Numbered from the stretch's first letter, positions 1-10,761 are shown. The stretch: 64,000 nt of DNA from Aurelia coerulea (GCA_039566865.1 CM076961.1:7401501-7465500); one strand, 5' to 3'. The notes: a model not told the origin generated them from the sequence alone. Numbers and translations: made by a program.

Positions 1-121
1 TAAAGTTGTAGACTGATGAAGATTTTTAATCGAAACGTATTTTTATGAAAACAGTTTAATTTCTTTTATTTCATGTTCTGTTTTTTGTGAATGATGGTTT
101 AGTTTTTATTATTATTATTTG

Positions 122-2799
122 AAGAAATCCGCGCAGATTGGAACAACATCGAATGCATTCATACAAAAGTGGTCTCATATAATTTCAAGTGCTGAGCTTG
201 ACTTGCTTCGTGCCTTAGATGAGGAGTATAAAACATCATTTTTAAATATACAGGCTGAACTCTGGGAAAAGATTGTTGAATTCTTGTCGAATGCAGCAAA
301 TTCGAGGGGCGTGTTAGAAATTCTTTCCACGCTACGACAGCACATTGCTACAATAGATGATGGTATTTTAAGGAGACGACACAAAAAACTTACCAATTTG
401 CTAGGGACAAGAAATTTTTTGAATCTCGATAAGGAACTGGTGCAACAATTTGAATTACCGAGTGATTTGTTATCAGTTATGGACACCTTAGGAACTGTGG
501 AAAATCAACAACTTTCTGATGCCTTAGATACTGCAGAAAATGAACCTCCTGCTGAATTAGATTTGCAAAATATAAGACAGATTTTTATGGAAAGCGACGA
601 TGAAAATAATGCGAATGTCACACCAATAAACGAGACACAAACTTTTGGAGAAACTTCAAACGAACGACTTGCTGATATTTTGGACACTGCGAAGGATCAA
701 CCTGCTGCTGTACCAGATTGGCAACATATAAGACAGATTTTAATGGAAAACGAAGAAGGAAATAATGCAAATTTTACACCAAGAAACGGCCTAGAGACAC
801 GAACATTTGGAGAAACGTCAAACGAAGAAAATGCGCAGCAAGAGGCAAACAGCACGAATTTTCAATATAAGGTAGATAACAATGGTAGAATCGAGGGACA
901 GTTTTTAAATGATAAGGTGATTAATTTATCTAAAAGAGCTCTTAGTGAATCAGAAATTTCGGTATTATCCAAAGGTTTAAAATTTGTCATGACCCCTAAG
1001 GAACTGGATTACTCGCAAATTAAGGTTGATTTAGAAAGTTTTGGTAGACGTCTTCGCTTAAAATGGCATTTTAGAGAATCAGAGAGTTTTTCGGAATATC
1101 CAGCCTTTAGGCCTCGTAGCAAATTTAATCCACGGCATAAAGATGTAGCAATTGAGCTTTATTTGAGTAAATTAGAGGAGGAACTTATGAGTATTTCGGC
1201 ACAAGGGAATAATTATAGAAATGTTAGTAGGGAGGAGAGTGAAGCAATTAACACTCTTAGATCGGACCGAACGATCATTGTCAAGGAAGCTGACAAAGGC
1301 TCGGGTGTAGTGGTTTGGGATAGAGATGATTATATCATGGAAGCAGAGAGTCAACTTGGTGACTCTGAGGTGTATAGCAAGCTTGACAATGATCCTTCGG
1401 AACGGCTTCACCAAATTATTTCGGATACTTTAAAAACAATTAGTGATAGAGGGGATTTGGATCAAGCCACATTAGACTATTTGATGGTAAATAACCCTAG
1501 GTTGGGACGATTTTACCTCCTCCCAAAAATCCACAAAAGGTTGAATAGCGTACCGGGAAGGCCTGTTATTTCCAACTGTGGTTTTTTTACAGAAAACATT
1601 TCGGCATTTTTGGATCACCATTTGCAACCATTAGCTAAAAAGGTTCGGTCTTATATTAAAGACACAAATCATTTTCTTAAGAAAATCACGGATCTTGATG
1701 GCCTCCCTGAGGGCGCTATTTTATGCACCGTGGATGTGGTGGGGCTTTATCCAAGTATTCCTCACGAGGAGGGATTGGAGGCTTTACGAGAAGCACTTGA
1801 ACATCGGGAGGATAACACCATTTCCACGGATACCCTTCTTGAGTTAGCTTACGTTGTTCTTAAGAACAATTTTTTCGAATTTAATGGCGATTTCTATCAG
1901 CAGCTCAGGGGAACAGCAATAGGTACCAAATGCGCGCCTTCATATGCGATTCTTTTTTTGGCAGCGCTAGAAGAAAAGCTACTTGCTGAGGCTCAAGATA
2001 AACCGTGGGTATGGTGGAGATACATAGATGACGTTTTTTTAATTTGGCAACATGGGGAGGAAAAACTTAGGGATTTTATAACTATCTTAAATGGGGCTCA
2101 TGACTCGATTAAGTTCACTGCAGATTGGTCCACAGAGAAGGTTAATTTTCTCGATGTACAAGTCATCAAACAAGGCAACAGACTTATAACAGATTTGTTT
2201 ACAAAACCTACTGATACTCATCAACTCTTGCATCGAGCTTCCTGTCATCCGAATCACACCAAAAAGGGAATTCCATATAGTCAGGCTCTTAGAATTCGTC
2301 GTATTTGCTCAGAGGAACAGTTTTTCATAAATAGGGTAGGAGATTTAAAAACTTGGCTTTTAGCAAGAGGTTACAGTGGAAACGAGGTTGATAATCAAAT
2401 TGACAAGGTGCGGGACAAAGATCGGGCTACTTTATTAGATACCAGACCTAAGGAAAAGGATGATATAAAAATTCCCTTAGTGTTAACATATCACCCAGCC
2501 ATGCACAAAGTTTATGACATTCTTCGCAAAAACCAGAACTTACTGCTGGTAGACAGGGAGCACGAGGCAGCTTTTAAAGACAAAATATTTGTAACGTTTA
2601 GAAGGGCAAAAAGTTTGAAGGACATAATGGGAACTTTCGGGTTGGTATTAAAATCATAGATGGGGCGGATGATGTTTTTTCACTTCGTAGGAAGGAGTTG
2701 TTTTGGCAATATCGACTTCAAACTTTTACACCCAAGGGTCTTAATGAAAGAGCTGCAGACGTGGAATTAGACGTATTTGCGTGCGGGGGAACGGCTTAG
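122..2799 (+). pseudogene. PLE reverse transcriptase ORF, copy 1, disabled
   Basis: Same protein as the intact ORFs of copies 2 and 3, but it cannot be functional. The first roughly 60 codons including the start are lost with the 148-bp deletion, so the frame opens directly from an ATT tract. A deletion between AAGTTTGAA and GGACATAATGGG removes the zinc-binding linker and the GIY-YIG nuclease core and shifts the frame, giving an early stop at 2659. The original stop is still recognisable at 2797-2799. Reverse transcriptase motifs, including YIDD, remain. It is a derivative of its neighbours, since outside the deletions the bases appear the same. Confidence 0.9.
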
Positions 2800-3170
2800 A
2801 TTCTGCCACTGCATCTGAAGGTCCCTAGAGGTTGCGTTGGCGTCCGCTTTGTGGTTGCCCTTTGTTACTTCGCGCTTTTATGCGTGTGGCGGTAGGGTGG
2901 AATTCCCTATCAGGCCATCCGGGATTCAGCAATTGCTAAAAAAAGTTTTAGCAGCGAGCGAATCTATCGGAGGGTCACTTGGGGTGACTGCAGAGTTGCC
3001 AAGGTAGCCTCAAAGGAATCAGTAGAACTTTAAAACGCCTCCAATCCCTTCTCAAATTTAAAAAGGACAAAAAGATTATGTAGAGTGGCATAAGTGGGAA
3101 AAGATGTTATTGCTTTTAATTGTAAATTTAACATTTTTATGTACTTTTTGTTTGTAAACAACTTCTTCTG

Positions 3171-3177
3171 TATAAAT
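3171..3177 (+). promoter_or_regulatory. TATA-like box of PLE pseudo-LTR
   Basis: TATAAAT lies about 33 bp upstream of the CTGATGA motif that opens each unit, a spacing suitable for transcription starting near the unit boundary. The same box occurs in the other array units (near 6889, 10607 and 10906) and, as CTATAAATAC, at 63031 in the diverged second PLE, which also shares the following GGCTG. Conservation in two families supports function; promoter activity is inferred. Confidence 0.5.
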
Positions 3178-3203
3178 TCTCGGCTGCCCAGTAAAGTTGT
3201 AGA

Positions 3204-3227
3204 CTGATGAAGATTTTTAATCGAAAC
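3204..3227 (+). ncRNA. Hammerhead-ribozyme-like motif in PLE pseudo-LTR
   Basis: CTGATGA followed by a short GATT/AATC stem with a three-base loop and then GAAAC, the order of the hammerhead catalytic core (CUGAUGA, stem II, GAAA). The identical motif is at 13-36, 6922-6945, 10640-10663 and 10939-10962. Hammerhead motifs are reported in PLE terminal repeats. There is one extra A between CTGATGA and the stem, and I could not place a convincing stem III and cleavage site, so cleavage is not shown. Confidence 0.4.
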
Positions 3228-3328
3228 GTATTTTTATGAAAACAGTTTAATTTCTTTTATTTCATGTTCTGTTTTTTGTGAATGATGGTTTAGTTTTTAT
3301 CATTTTATTTTCCAACGGAGAGGGCTTA

Positions 3329-6300
3329 ATGGATGAGGGCAGCCGAGTTACAAGAAGAATCCTTTTCAACCTCGCTGACAAAGTCACAAGATATTTTAAT
3401 CACTGGGTCTTTTTAGATATTTGCCTCGCGTATGGAGTTATTCCGAATGGACTAAAACTGAAGAAATCCGCGCAGATTGGAACAACATCGAATGCATTCA
3501 TACAAAAGTGGTCTCATATAATTTCAAGTGCTGAGCTTGACTTGCTTCGTGCCTTAGATGAGGAGTATAAAACATCATTTTTAAATATACAGGCTGAACT
3601 CTGGGAAAAGATTGTTGAATTCTTGTCGAATGCAGCAAATTCGAGGGGCGTGTTAGAAATTCTTTCCACGCTACGACAGCACATTGCTACAATAGATGAT
3701 GGTATTTTAAGGAGACGACACAAAAAACTTACCAATTTGCTAGGGACAAGAAATTTTTTGAATCTCGATAAGGAACTGGTGCAACAATTTGAATTACCGA
3801 GTGATTTGTTATCAGTTATGGACACCTTAGGAACTGTGGAAAATCAACAACTTTCTGATGCCTTAGATACTGCAGAAAATGAACCTCCTGCTGAATTAGA
3901 TTTGCAAAATATAAGACAGATTTTTATGGAAAGCGACGATGAAAATAATGCGAATGTCACACCAATAAACGAGACACAAACTTTTGGAGAAACTTCAAAC
4001 GAACGACTTGCTGATATTTTGGACACTGCGAAGGATCAACCTGCTGCTGTACCAGATTGGCAACATATAAGACAGATTTTAATGGAAAACGAAGAAGGAA
4101 ATAATGCAAATTTTACACCAAGAAACGGCCTAGAGACACGAACATTTGGAGAAACGTCAAACGAAGAAAATGCGCAGCAAGAGGCAAACAGCACGAATTT
4201 TCAATATAAGGTAGATAACAATGGTAGAATCGAGGGACAGTTTTTAAATGATAAGGTGATTAATTTATCTAAAAGAGCTCTTAGTGAATCAGAAATTTCG
4301 GTATTATCCAAAGGTTTAAAATTTGTCATGACCCCTAAGGAACTGGATTACTCGCAAATTAAGGTTGATTTAGAAAGTTTTGGTAGACGTCTTCGCTTAA
4401 AATGGCATTTTAGAGAATCAGAGAGTTTTTCGGAATATCCAGCCTTTAGGCCTCGTAGCAAATTTAATCCACGGCATAAAGATGTAGCAATTGAGCTTTA
4501 TTTGAGTAAATTAGAGGAGGAACTTATGAGTATTTCGGCACAAGGGAATAATTATAGAAATGTTAGTAGGGAGGAGAGTGAAGCAATTAACACTCTTAGA
4601 TCGGACCGAACGATCATTGTCAAGGAAGCTGACAAAGGCTCGGGTGTAGTGGTTTGGGATAGAGATGATTATATCATGGAAGCAGAGAGTCAACTTGGTG
4701 ACTCTGAGGTGTATAGCAAGCTTGACAATGATCCTTCGGAACGGCTTCACCAAATTATTTCGGATACTTTAAAAACAATTAGTGATAGAGGGGATTTGGA
4801 TCAAGCCACATTAGACTATTTGATGGTAAATAACCCTAGGTTGGGACGATTTTACCTCCTCCCAAAAATCCACAAAAGGTTGAATAGCGTACCGGGAAGG
4901 CCTGTTATTTCCAACTGTGGTTTTTTTACAGAAAACATTTCGGCATTTTTGGATCACCATTTGCAACCATTAGCTAAAAAGGTTCGGTCTTATATTAAAG
5001 ACACAAATCATTTTCTTAAGAAAATCACGGATCTTGATGGCCTCCCTGAGGGCGCTATTTTATGCACCGTGGATGTGGTGGGGCTTTATCCAAGTATTCC
5101 TCACGAGGAGGGATTGGAGGCTTTACGAGAAGCACTTGAACATCGGGAGGATAACACCATTTCCACGGATACCCTTCTTGAGTTAGCTTACGTTGTTCTT
5201 AAGAACAATTTTTTCGAATTTAATGGCGATTTCTATCAGCAGCTCAGGGGAACAGCAATAGGTACCAAATGCGCGCCTTCATATGCGATTCTTTTTTTGG
5301 CAGCGCTAGAAGAAAAGCTACTTGCTGAGGCTCAAGATAAACCGTGGGTATGGTGGAGATACATAGATGACGTTTTTTTAATTTGGCAACATGGGGAGGA
5401 AAAACTTAGGGATTTTATAACTATCTTAAATGGGGCTCATGACTCGATTAAGTTCACTGCAGATTGGTCCACAGAGAAGGTTAATTTTCTCGATGTACAA
5501 GTCATCAAACAAGGCAACAGACTTATAACAGATTTGTTTACAAAACCTACTGATACTCATCAACTCTTGCATCGAGCTTCCTGTCATCCGAATCACACCA
5601 AAAAGGGAATTCCATATAGTCAGGCTCTTAGAATTCGTCGTATTTGCTCAGAGGAACAGTTTTTCATAAATAGGGTAGGAGATTTAAAAACTTGGCTTTT
5701 AGCAAGAGGTTACAGTGGAAACGAGGTTGATAATCAAATTGACAAGGTGCGGGACAAAGATCGGGCTACTTTATTAGATACCAGACCTAAGGAAAAGGAT
5801 GATATAAAAATTCCCTTAGTGTTAACATATCACCCAGCCATGCACAAAGTTTATGACATTCTTCGCAAAAACCAGAACTTACTGCTGGTAGACAGGGAGC
5901 ACGAGGCAGCTTTTAAAGACAAAATATTTGTAACGTTTAGAAGGGCAAAAAGTTTGAAAGATAAACTTGTTAGGGCTAAGCTGCCAAGTATCGATGAAGA
6001 GTTGATGGAAAAGGGTACTTTCAGATGCAATGGCAGAAGAAGTTGCCAGATTTGCCCTTTGATGAGGGAGGGGGGTACTTTCCATAATTTTGATTCAACA
6101 AGGTCTTTCAAAAATTTCTCGGGGCGATACGATTGCAACTCTGATCATGTTGTTTATTTGTTGCAGTGTGAATCATGCAACAAGAAATACGTGGGTAGCA
6201 CTAAGACGAAATTTCGGCAAAGGTTTAATGTTTACAAGTCCTATTTCAGAACATATGCACGCAAACACGACGAAAACTCTCTCGATAAAGGAAAACCTGT

Positions 6301-6517
6301 TCCACAAGCAAGTTTTTTCGGTCATTTTTTTGAAAACGGACATAATGGGAACTTTCGGGTTGGTATTAAAATCATAGATGGGGCGGATGATGTTTTTTCA
6401 CTTCGTAGGAAGGAGTTGTTTTGGCAATATCGACTTCAAACTTTTACACCCAAGGGTCTTAATGAAAGAGCTGCAGACGTGGAATTAGACGTATTTGCGT
6501 GCGGGGGAACGGCTTAG
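3329..6517 (+). CDS. PLE reverse transcriptase with GIY-YIG endonuclease (copy 2)
   Basis: Retrotransposition protein: copies element RNA by target-primed reverse transcription after nicking DNA. The first ATG in the open frame is at 3329, giving 1062 residues; the frame is open from GTG 3278. Numbered from that GTG: PLE-type N-terminal region about 20-160; two imperfect acidic repeats about 191-297; RT-proximal region from about 320; RT motif A with TVDVVGLYPSIPH (Asp599), motif B with RGTAIGTKCAPSYA, motif C YIDD at 695-698; Cys-rich linker about 917-926; GIY-YIG module with VVY (958-960) and YVG (970-972), followed by conserved Arg, Glu and Asn. The N-terminal extension before the RT is expected for the family. 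No frameshift or stop is present. Expression would come from the preceding unit's TATA-like promoter. Family assignment is firm; activity is inferred from intactness. Confidence 0.93.
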   Translation: MDEGSRVTRRILFNLADKVTRYFNHWVFLDICLAYGVIPNGLKLKKSAQIGTTSNAFIQKWSHIISSAELDLLRALDEEYKTSFLNIQAELWEKIVEFLSNAANSRGVLEILSTLRQHIATIDDGILRRRHKKLTNLLGTRNFLNLDKELVQQFELPSDLLSVMDTLGTVENQQLSDALDTAENEPPAELDLQNIRQIFMESDDENNANVTPINETQTFGETSNERLADILDTAKDQPAAVPDWQHIRQILMENEEGNNANFTPRNGLETRTFGETSNEENAQQEANSTNFQYKVDNNGRIEGQFLNDKVINLSKRALSESEISVLSKGLKFVMTPKELDYSQIKVDLESFGRRLRLKWHFRESESFSEYPAFRPRSKFNPRHKDVAIELYLSKLEEELMSISAQGNNYRNVSREESEAINTLRSDRTIIVKEADKGSGVVVWDRDDYIMEAESQLGDSEVYSKLDNDPSERLHQIISDTLKTISDRGDLDQATLDYLMVNNPRLGRFYLLPKIHKRLNSVPGRPVISNCGFFTENISAFLDHHLQPLAKKVRSYIKDTNHFLKKITDLDGLPEGAILCTVDVVGLYPSIPHEEGLEALREALEHREDNTISTDTLLELAYVVLKNNFFEFNGDFYQQLRGTAIGTKCAPSYAILFLAALEEKLLAEAQDKPWVWWRYIDDVFLIWQHGEEKLRDFITILNGAHDSIKFTADWSTEKVNFLDVQVIKQGNRLITDLFTKPTDTHQLLHRASCHPNHTKKGIPYSQALRIRRICSEEQFFINRVGDLKTWLLARGYSGNEVDNQIDKVRDKDRATLLDTRPKEKDDIKIPLVLTYHPAMHKVYDILRKNQNLLLVDREHEAAFKDKIFVTFRRAKSLKDKLVRAKLPSIDEELMEKGTFRCNGRRSCQICPLMREGGTFHNFDSTRSFKNFSGRYDCNSDHVVYLLQCESCNKKYVGSTKTKFRQRFNVYKSYFRTYARKHDENSLDKGKPVPQASFFGHFFENGHNGNFRVGIKIIDGADDVFSLRRKELFWQYRLQTFTPKGLNERAADVELDVFACGGTA

Positions 6518-6611
6518 ATTCTGCCACTGCATCTGAAGGTCCCTAGAGGTTGCGTTGGCGTCCGCTTTGTGGTTGCCCTTTGTTACTTCGCGCTTTTATG
6601 CGTGTGGCGGT

Positions 6612-6652
6612 AGGGTGGAATTCCCTATCAGGCCATCCGGGATTCAGCAATT
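6612..6652 (+). other. Conserved 3' UTR box of PLE
   Basis: About 40 bp running from AGGGTGGAATTCCCTATC through GCCATCC to GGGATTCAGCAATT. The same block is in copy 1 (2894-2934) and copy 3 (from about 10330), and in diverged form in the second PLE (62743-62784). The surrounding UTR is not conserved between the two families, which suggests selection for an RNA structure or template-recognition site. Function is inference. Confidence 0.55.
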
Positions 6653-6909
6653 GCTAAAAAAAGTTTTAGCAGCGAGCGAATCTATCGGAGGGTCACTTGG
6701 GGTGACTGCAGAGTTGCCAAGGTAGCCTCAAAGGAATCAGTAGAACTTTAAAACGCCTCCAATCCCTTCTCAAATTTAAAAAGGACAAAAAGATTATGTA
6801 GAGTGGCATAAGTGGGAAAAGATGTTATTGCTTTTAATTGTAAATTTAACATTTTTATGTACTTTTTGTTTGTAAACAACTTCTTCTGTATAAATTCTCG
6901 GCTGCCCAG

Positions 6910-9900
6910 TAAAGTTGTAGACTGATGAAGATTTTTAATCGAAACGTATTTTTATGAAAACAGTTTAATTTCTTTTATTTCATGTTCTGTTTTTTGTGAA
7001 TGATGGTTTAGTTTTTATCATTTTATTTTCCAACGGAGAGGGCTTAATGGATGAGGGCAGCCGAGTTACAAGAAGAATCCTTTTCAACCTCGCTGACAAA
7101 GTCACAAGATATTTTAATCACTGGGTCTTTTTAGATATTTGCCTCGCGTATGGAGTTATTCCGAATGGACTAAAACTGAAGAAATCCGCGCAGATTGGAA
7201 CAACATCGAATGCATTCATACAAAAGTGGTCTCATATAATTTCAAGTGCTGAGCTTGACTTGCTTCGTGCCTTAGATGAGGAGTATAAAACATCATTTTT
7301 AAATATACAGGCTGAACTCTGGGAAAAGATTGTTGAATTCTTGTCGAATGCAGCAAATTCGAGGGGCGTGTTAGAAATTCTTTCCACGCTACGACAGCAC
7401 ATTGCTACAATAGATGATGGTATTTTAAGGAGACGACACAAAAAACTTACCAATTTGCTAGGGACAAGAAATTTTTTGAATCTCGATAAGGAACTGGTGC
7501 AACAATTTGAATTACCGAGTGATTTGTTATCAGTTATGGACACCTTAGGAACTGTGGAAAATCAACAACTTTCTGATGCCTTAGATACTGCAGAAAATGA
7601 ACCTCCTGCTGAATTAGATTTGCAAAATATAAGACAGATTTTTATGGAAAGCGACGATGAAAATAATGCGAATGTCACACCAATAAACGAGACACAAACT
7701 TTTGGAGAAACTTCAAACGAACGACTTGCTGATATTTTGGACACTGCGAAGGATCAACCTGCTGCTGTACCAGATTGGCAACATATAAGACAGATTTTAA
7801 TGGAAAACGAAGAAGGAAATAATGCAAATTTTACACCAAGAAACGGCCTAGAGACACGAACATTTGGAGAAACGTCAAACGAAGAAAATGCGCAGCAAGA
7901 GGCAAACAGCACGAATTTTCAATATAAGGTAGATAACAATGGTAGAATCGAGGGACAGTTTTTAAATGATAAGGTGATTAATTTATCTAAAAGAGCTCTT
8001 AGTGAATCAGAAATTTCGGTATTATCCAAAGGTTTAAAATTTGTCATGACCCCTAAGGAACTGGATTACTCGCAAATTAAGGTTGATTTAGAAAGTTTTG
8101 GTAGACGTCTTCGCTTAAAATGGCATTTTAGAGAATCAGAGAGTTTTTCGGAATATCCAGCCTTTAGGCCTCGTAGCAAATTTAATCCACGGCATAAAGA
8201 TGTAGCAATTGAGCTTTATTTGAGTAAATTAGAGGAGGAACTTATGAGTATTTCGGCACAAGGGAATAATTATAGAAATGTTAGTAGGGAGGAGAGTGAA
8301 GCAATTAACACTCTTAGATCGGACCGAACGATCATTGTCAAGGAAGCTGACAAAGGCTCGGGTGTAGTGGTTTGGGATAGAGATGATTATATCATGGAAG
8401 CAGAGAGTCAACTTGGTGACTCTGAGGTGTATAGCAAGCTTGACAATGATCCTTCGGAACGGCTTCACCAAATTATTTCGGATACTTTAAAAACAATTAG
8501 TGATAGAGGGGATTTGGATCAAGCCACATTAGACTATTTGATGGTAAATAACCCTAGGTTGGGACGATTTTACCTCCTCCCAAAAATCCACAAAAGGTTG
8601 AATAGCGTACCGGGAAGGCCTGTTATTTCCAACTGTGGTTTTTTTACAGAAAACATTTCGGCATTTTTGGATCACCATTTGCAACCATTAGCTAAAAAGG
8701 TTCGGTCTTATATTAAAGACACAAATCATTTTCTTAAGAAAATCACGGATCTTGATGGCCTCCCTGAGGGCGCTATTTTATGCACCGTGGATGTGGTGGG
8801 GCTTTATCCAAGTATTCCTCACGAGGAGGGATTGGAGGCTTTACGAGAAGCACTTGAACATCGGGAGGATAACACCATTTCCACGGATACCCTTCTTGAG
8901 TTAGCTTACGTTGTTCTTAAGAACAATTTTTTCGAATTTAATGGCGATTTCTATCAGCAGCTCAGGGGAACAGCAATAGGTACCAAATGCGCGCCTTCAT
9001 ATGCGATTCTTTTTTTGGCAGCGCTAGAAGAAAAGCTACTTGCTGAGGCTCAAGATAAACCGTGGGTATGGTGGAGATACATAGATGACGTTTTTTTAAT
9101 TTGGCAACATGGGGAGGAAAAACTTAGGGATTTTATAACTATCTTAAATGGGGCTCATGACTCGATTAAGTTCACTGCAGATTGGTCCACAGAGAAGGTT
9201 AATTTTCTCGATGTACAAGTCATCAAACAAGGCAACAGACTTATAACAGATTTGTTTACAAAACCTACTGATACTCATCAACTCTTGCATCGAGCTTCCT
9301 GTCATCCGAATCACACCAAAAAGGGAATTCCATATAGTCAGGCTCTTAGAATTCGTCGTATTTGCTCAGAGGAACAGTTTTTCATAAATAGGGTAGGAGA
9401 TTTAAAAACTTGGCTTTTAGCAAGAGGTTACAGTGGAAACGAGGTTGATAATCAAATTGACAAGGTGCGGGACAAAGATCGGGCTACTTTATTAGATACC
9501 AGACCTAAGGAAAAGGATGATATAAAAATTCCCTTAGTGTTAACATATCACCCAGCCATGCACAAAGTTTATGACATTCTTCGCAAAAACCAGAACTTAC
9601 TGCTGGTAGACAGGGAGCACGAGGCAGCTTTTAAAGACAAAATATTTGTAACGTTTAGAAGGGCAAAAAGTTTGAAAGATAAACTTGTTAGGGCTAAGCT
9701 GCCAAGTATCGATGAAGAGTTGATGGAAAAGGGTACTTTCAGATGCAATGGCAGAAGAAGTTGCCAGATTTGCCCTTTGATGAGGGAGGGGGGTACTTTC
9801 CATAATTTTGATTCAACAAGGTCTTTCAAAAATTTCTCGGGGCGATACGATTGCAACTCTGATCATGTTGTTTATTTGTTGCAGTGTGAATCATGCAACA

Positions 9901-10627
9901 AGAAATACGTGGGTAGCACTAAGACGAAATTTCGGCAAAGGTTTAATGTTTACAAGTCCTATTTCAGAACATATGCACGCAAACACGACGAAAACTCTCT
10001 CGATAAAGGAAAACCTGTTCCACAAGCAAGTTTTTTCGGTCATTTTTTTGAAAACGGACATAATGGGAACTTTCGGGTTGGTATTAAAATCATAGATGGG
10101 GCGGATGATGTTTTTTCACTTCGTAGGAAGGAGTTGTTTTGGCAATATCGACTTCAAACTTTTACACCCAAGGGTCTTAATGAAAGAGCTGCAGACGTGG
10201 AATTAGACGTATTTGCGTGCGGGGGAACGGCTTAGATTCTGCCACTGCATCTGAAGGTCCCTAGAGGTTGCGTTGGCGTCCGCTTTGTGGTTGCCCTTTG
10301 TTACTTCGCGCTTTTATGCGTGTGGCGGTAGGGTGGAATTCCCTATCAGGCCATCCGGGATTCAGCAATTGCTAAAAAAAGTTTTAGCAGCGAGCGAATC
10401 TATCGGAGGGTCACTTGGGGTGACTGCAGAGTTGCCAAGGTAGCCTCAAAGGAATCAGTAGAACTTTAAAACGCCTCCAATCCCTTCTCAAATTTAAAAA
10501 GGACAAAAAGATTATGTAGAGTGGCATAAGTGGGAAAAGATGTTATTGCTTTTAATTGTAAATTTAACATTTTTATGTACTTTTTGTTTGTAAACAACTT
10601 CTTCTGTATAAATTCTCGGCTGCCCAG
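6910..10627 (+). mobile_element. Penelope-like element, copy 3 (full unit, 3718 bp)
   Basis: Second complete unit, indistinguishable by eye from copy 2 over all 3718 bp, including both UTRs. Such identity means very recent tandem duplication, gene conversion, or an assembly that duplicated one unit. It is followed by another pseudo-LTR start at 10628. Confidence 0.92.
7047..10235 (+). CDS. PLE reverse transcriptase with GIY-YIG endonuclease (copy 3)
   Basis: Predicted protein identical to that of copy 2. All catalytic features are kept: the motif A aspartate in TVDVVGLYPSIPH, the YIDD box, the Cys-rich linker and the VVY...YVG nuclease signature with its downstream Arg, Glu and Asn. The start is the first ATG after an open leader that begins at GTG 6996. 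The upstream neighbour, copy 2, supplies a TATA-like element at about 6889 and the pseudo-LTR, so the tandem arrangement could let copy 2 drive copy 3. Two open copies side by side make this array a candidate source locus. I see no transcript evidence from sequence alone. Confidence 0.93.
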   Translation: MDEGSRVTRRILFNLADKVTRYFNHWVFLDICLAYGVIPNGLKLKKSAQIGTTSNAFIQKWSHIISSAELDLLRALDEEYKTSFLNIQAELWEKIVEFLSNAANSRGVLEILSTLRQHIATIDDGILRRRHKKLTNLLGTRNFLNLDKELVQQFELPSDLLSVMDTLGTVENQQLSDALDTAENEPPAELDLQNIRQIFMESDDENNANVTPINETQTFGETSNERLADILDTAKDQPAAVPDWQHIRQILMENEEGNNANFTPRNGLETRTFGETSNEENAQQEANSTNFQYKVDNNGRIEGQFLNDKVINLSKRALSESEISVLSKGLKFVMTPKELDYSQIKVDLESFGRRLRLKWHFRESESFSEYPAFRPRSKFNPRHKDVAIELYLSKLEEELMSISAQGNNYRNVSREESEAINTLRSDRTIIVKEADKGSGVVVWDRDDYIMEAESQLGDSEVYSKLDNDPSERLHQIISDTLKTISDRGDLDQATLDYLMVNNPRLGRFYLLPKIHKRLNSVPGRPVISNCGFFTENISAFLDHHLQPLAKKVRSYIKDTNHFLKKITDLDGLPEGAILCTVDVVGLYPSIPHEEGLEALREALEHREDNTISTDTLLELAYVVLKNNFFEFNGDFYQQLRGTAIGTKCAPSYAILFLAALEEKLLAEAQDKPWVWWRYIDDVFLIWQHGEEKLRDFITILNGAHDSIKFTADWSTEKVNFLDVQVIKQGNRLITDLFTKPTDTHQLLHRASCHPNHTKKGIPYSQALRIRRICSEEQFFINRVGDLKTWLLARGYSGNEVDNQIDKVRDKDRATLLDTRPKEKDDIKIPLVLTYHPAMHKVYDILRKNQNLLLVDREHEAAFKDKIFVTFRRAKSLKDKLVRAKLPSIDEELMEKGTFRCNGRRSCQICPLMREGGTFHNFDSTRSFKNFSGRYDCNSDHVVYLLQCESCNKKYVGSTKTKFRQRFNVYKSYFRTYARKHDENSLDKGKPVPQASFFGHFFENGHNGNFRVGIKIIDGADDVFSLRRKELFWQYRLQTFTPKGLNERAADVELDVFACGGTA

Positions 10628-10719
10628 TAAAGTTGTAGACTGATGAAGATTTTTAATCGAAACGTATTTTTATGAAAACAGTTTAATTTCTTTTATTATT
10701 ATTATTATTATTATTATTA

Positions 10720-10761
<42 letters not shown>

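Larger units (their letters stand above)
1..3191 (+). mobile_element. Penelope-like element, copy 1 of tandem array (deleted)
   Basis: First visible unit of a head-to-tail PLE array. It aligns with the next unit at constant offsets except for two losses: about 148 bp just upstream of the ORF, where a short (ATT)n stretch sits instead, and about 379 bp in the 3' part of the ORF. It begins at the same pseudo-LTR position (TAAAGTTGTAGACTGATGAA) at which copies 2 and 3 begin. The window starts exactly here, so more units may lie to the left. Confidence 0.9.
3192..6909 (+). mobile_element. Penelope-like element, copy 2 (full unit, 3718 bp)
   Basis: Complete unit of the array. In order: pseudo-LTR with hammerhead-like motif, about 110 bp of leader, a single long ORF, a 3' UTR of about 280 bp containing a box conserved in the second PLE of this window, then a TATA-like promoter just before the next unit. 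Its period to copy 3 is exactly 3718 bp and I saw no base difference between the two units. Head-to-tail partial tandems are a known habit of Penelope-like elements. Confidence 0.92.

Noticed and set aside
119..2659. Copy 1 PLE frame as a functional gene
   Set aside because: Starts at a TTG next to an ATT tract and loses the nuclease region by a 379-bp frame-shifting deletion.
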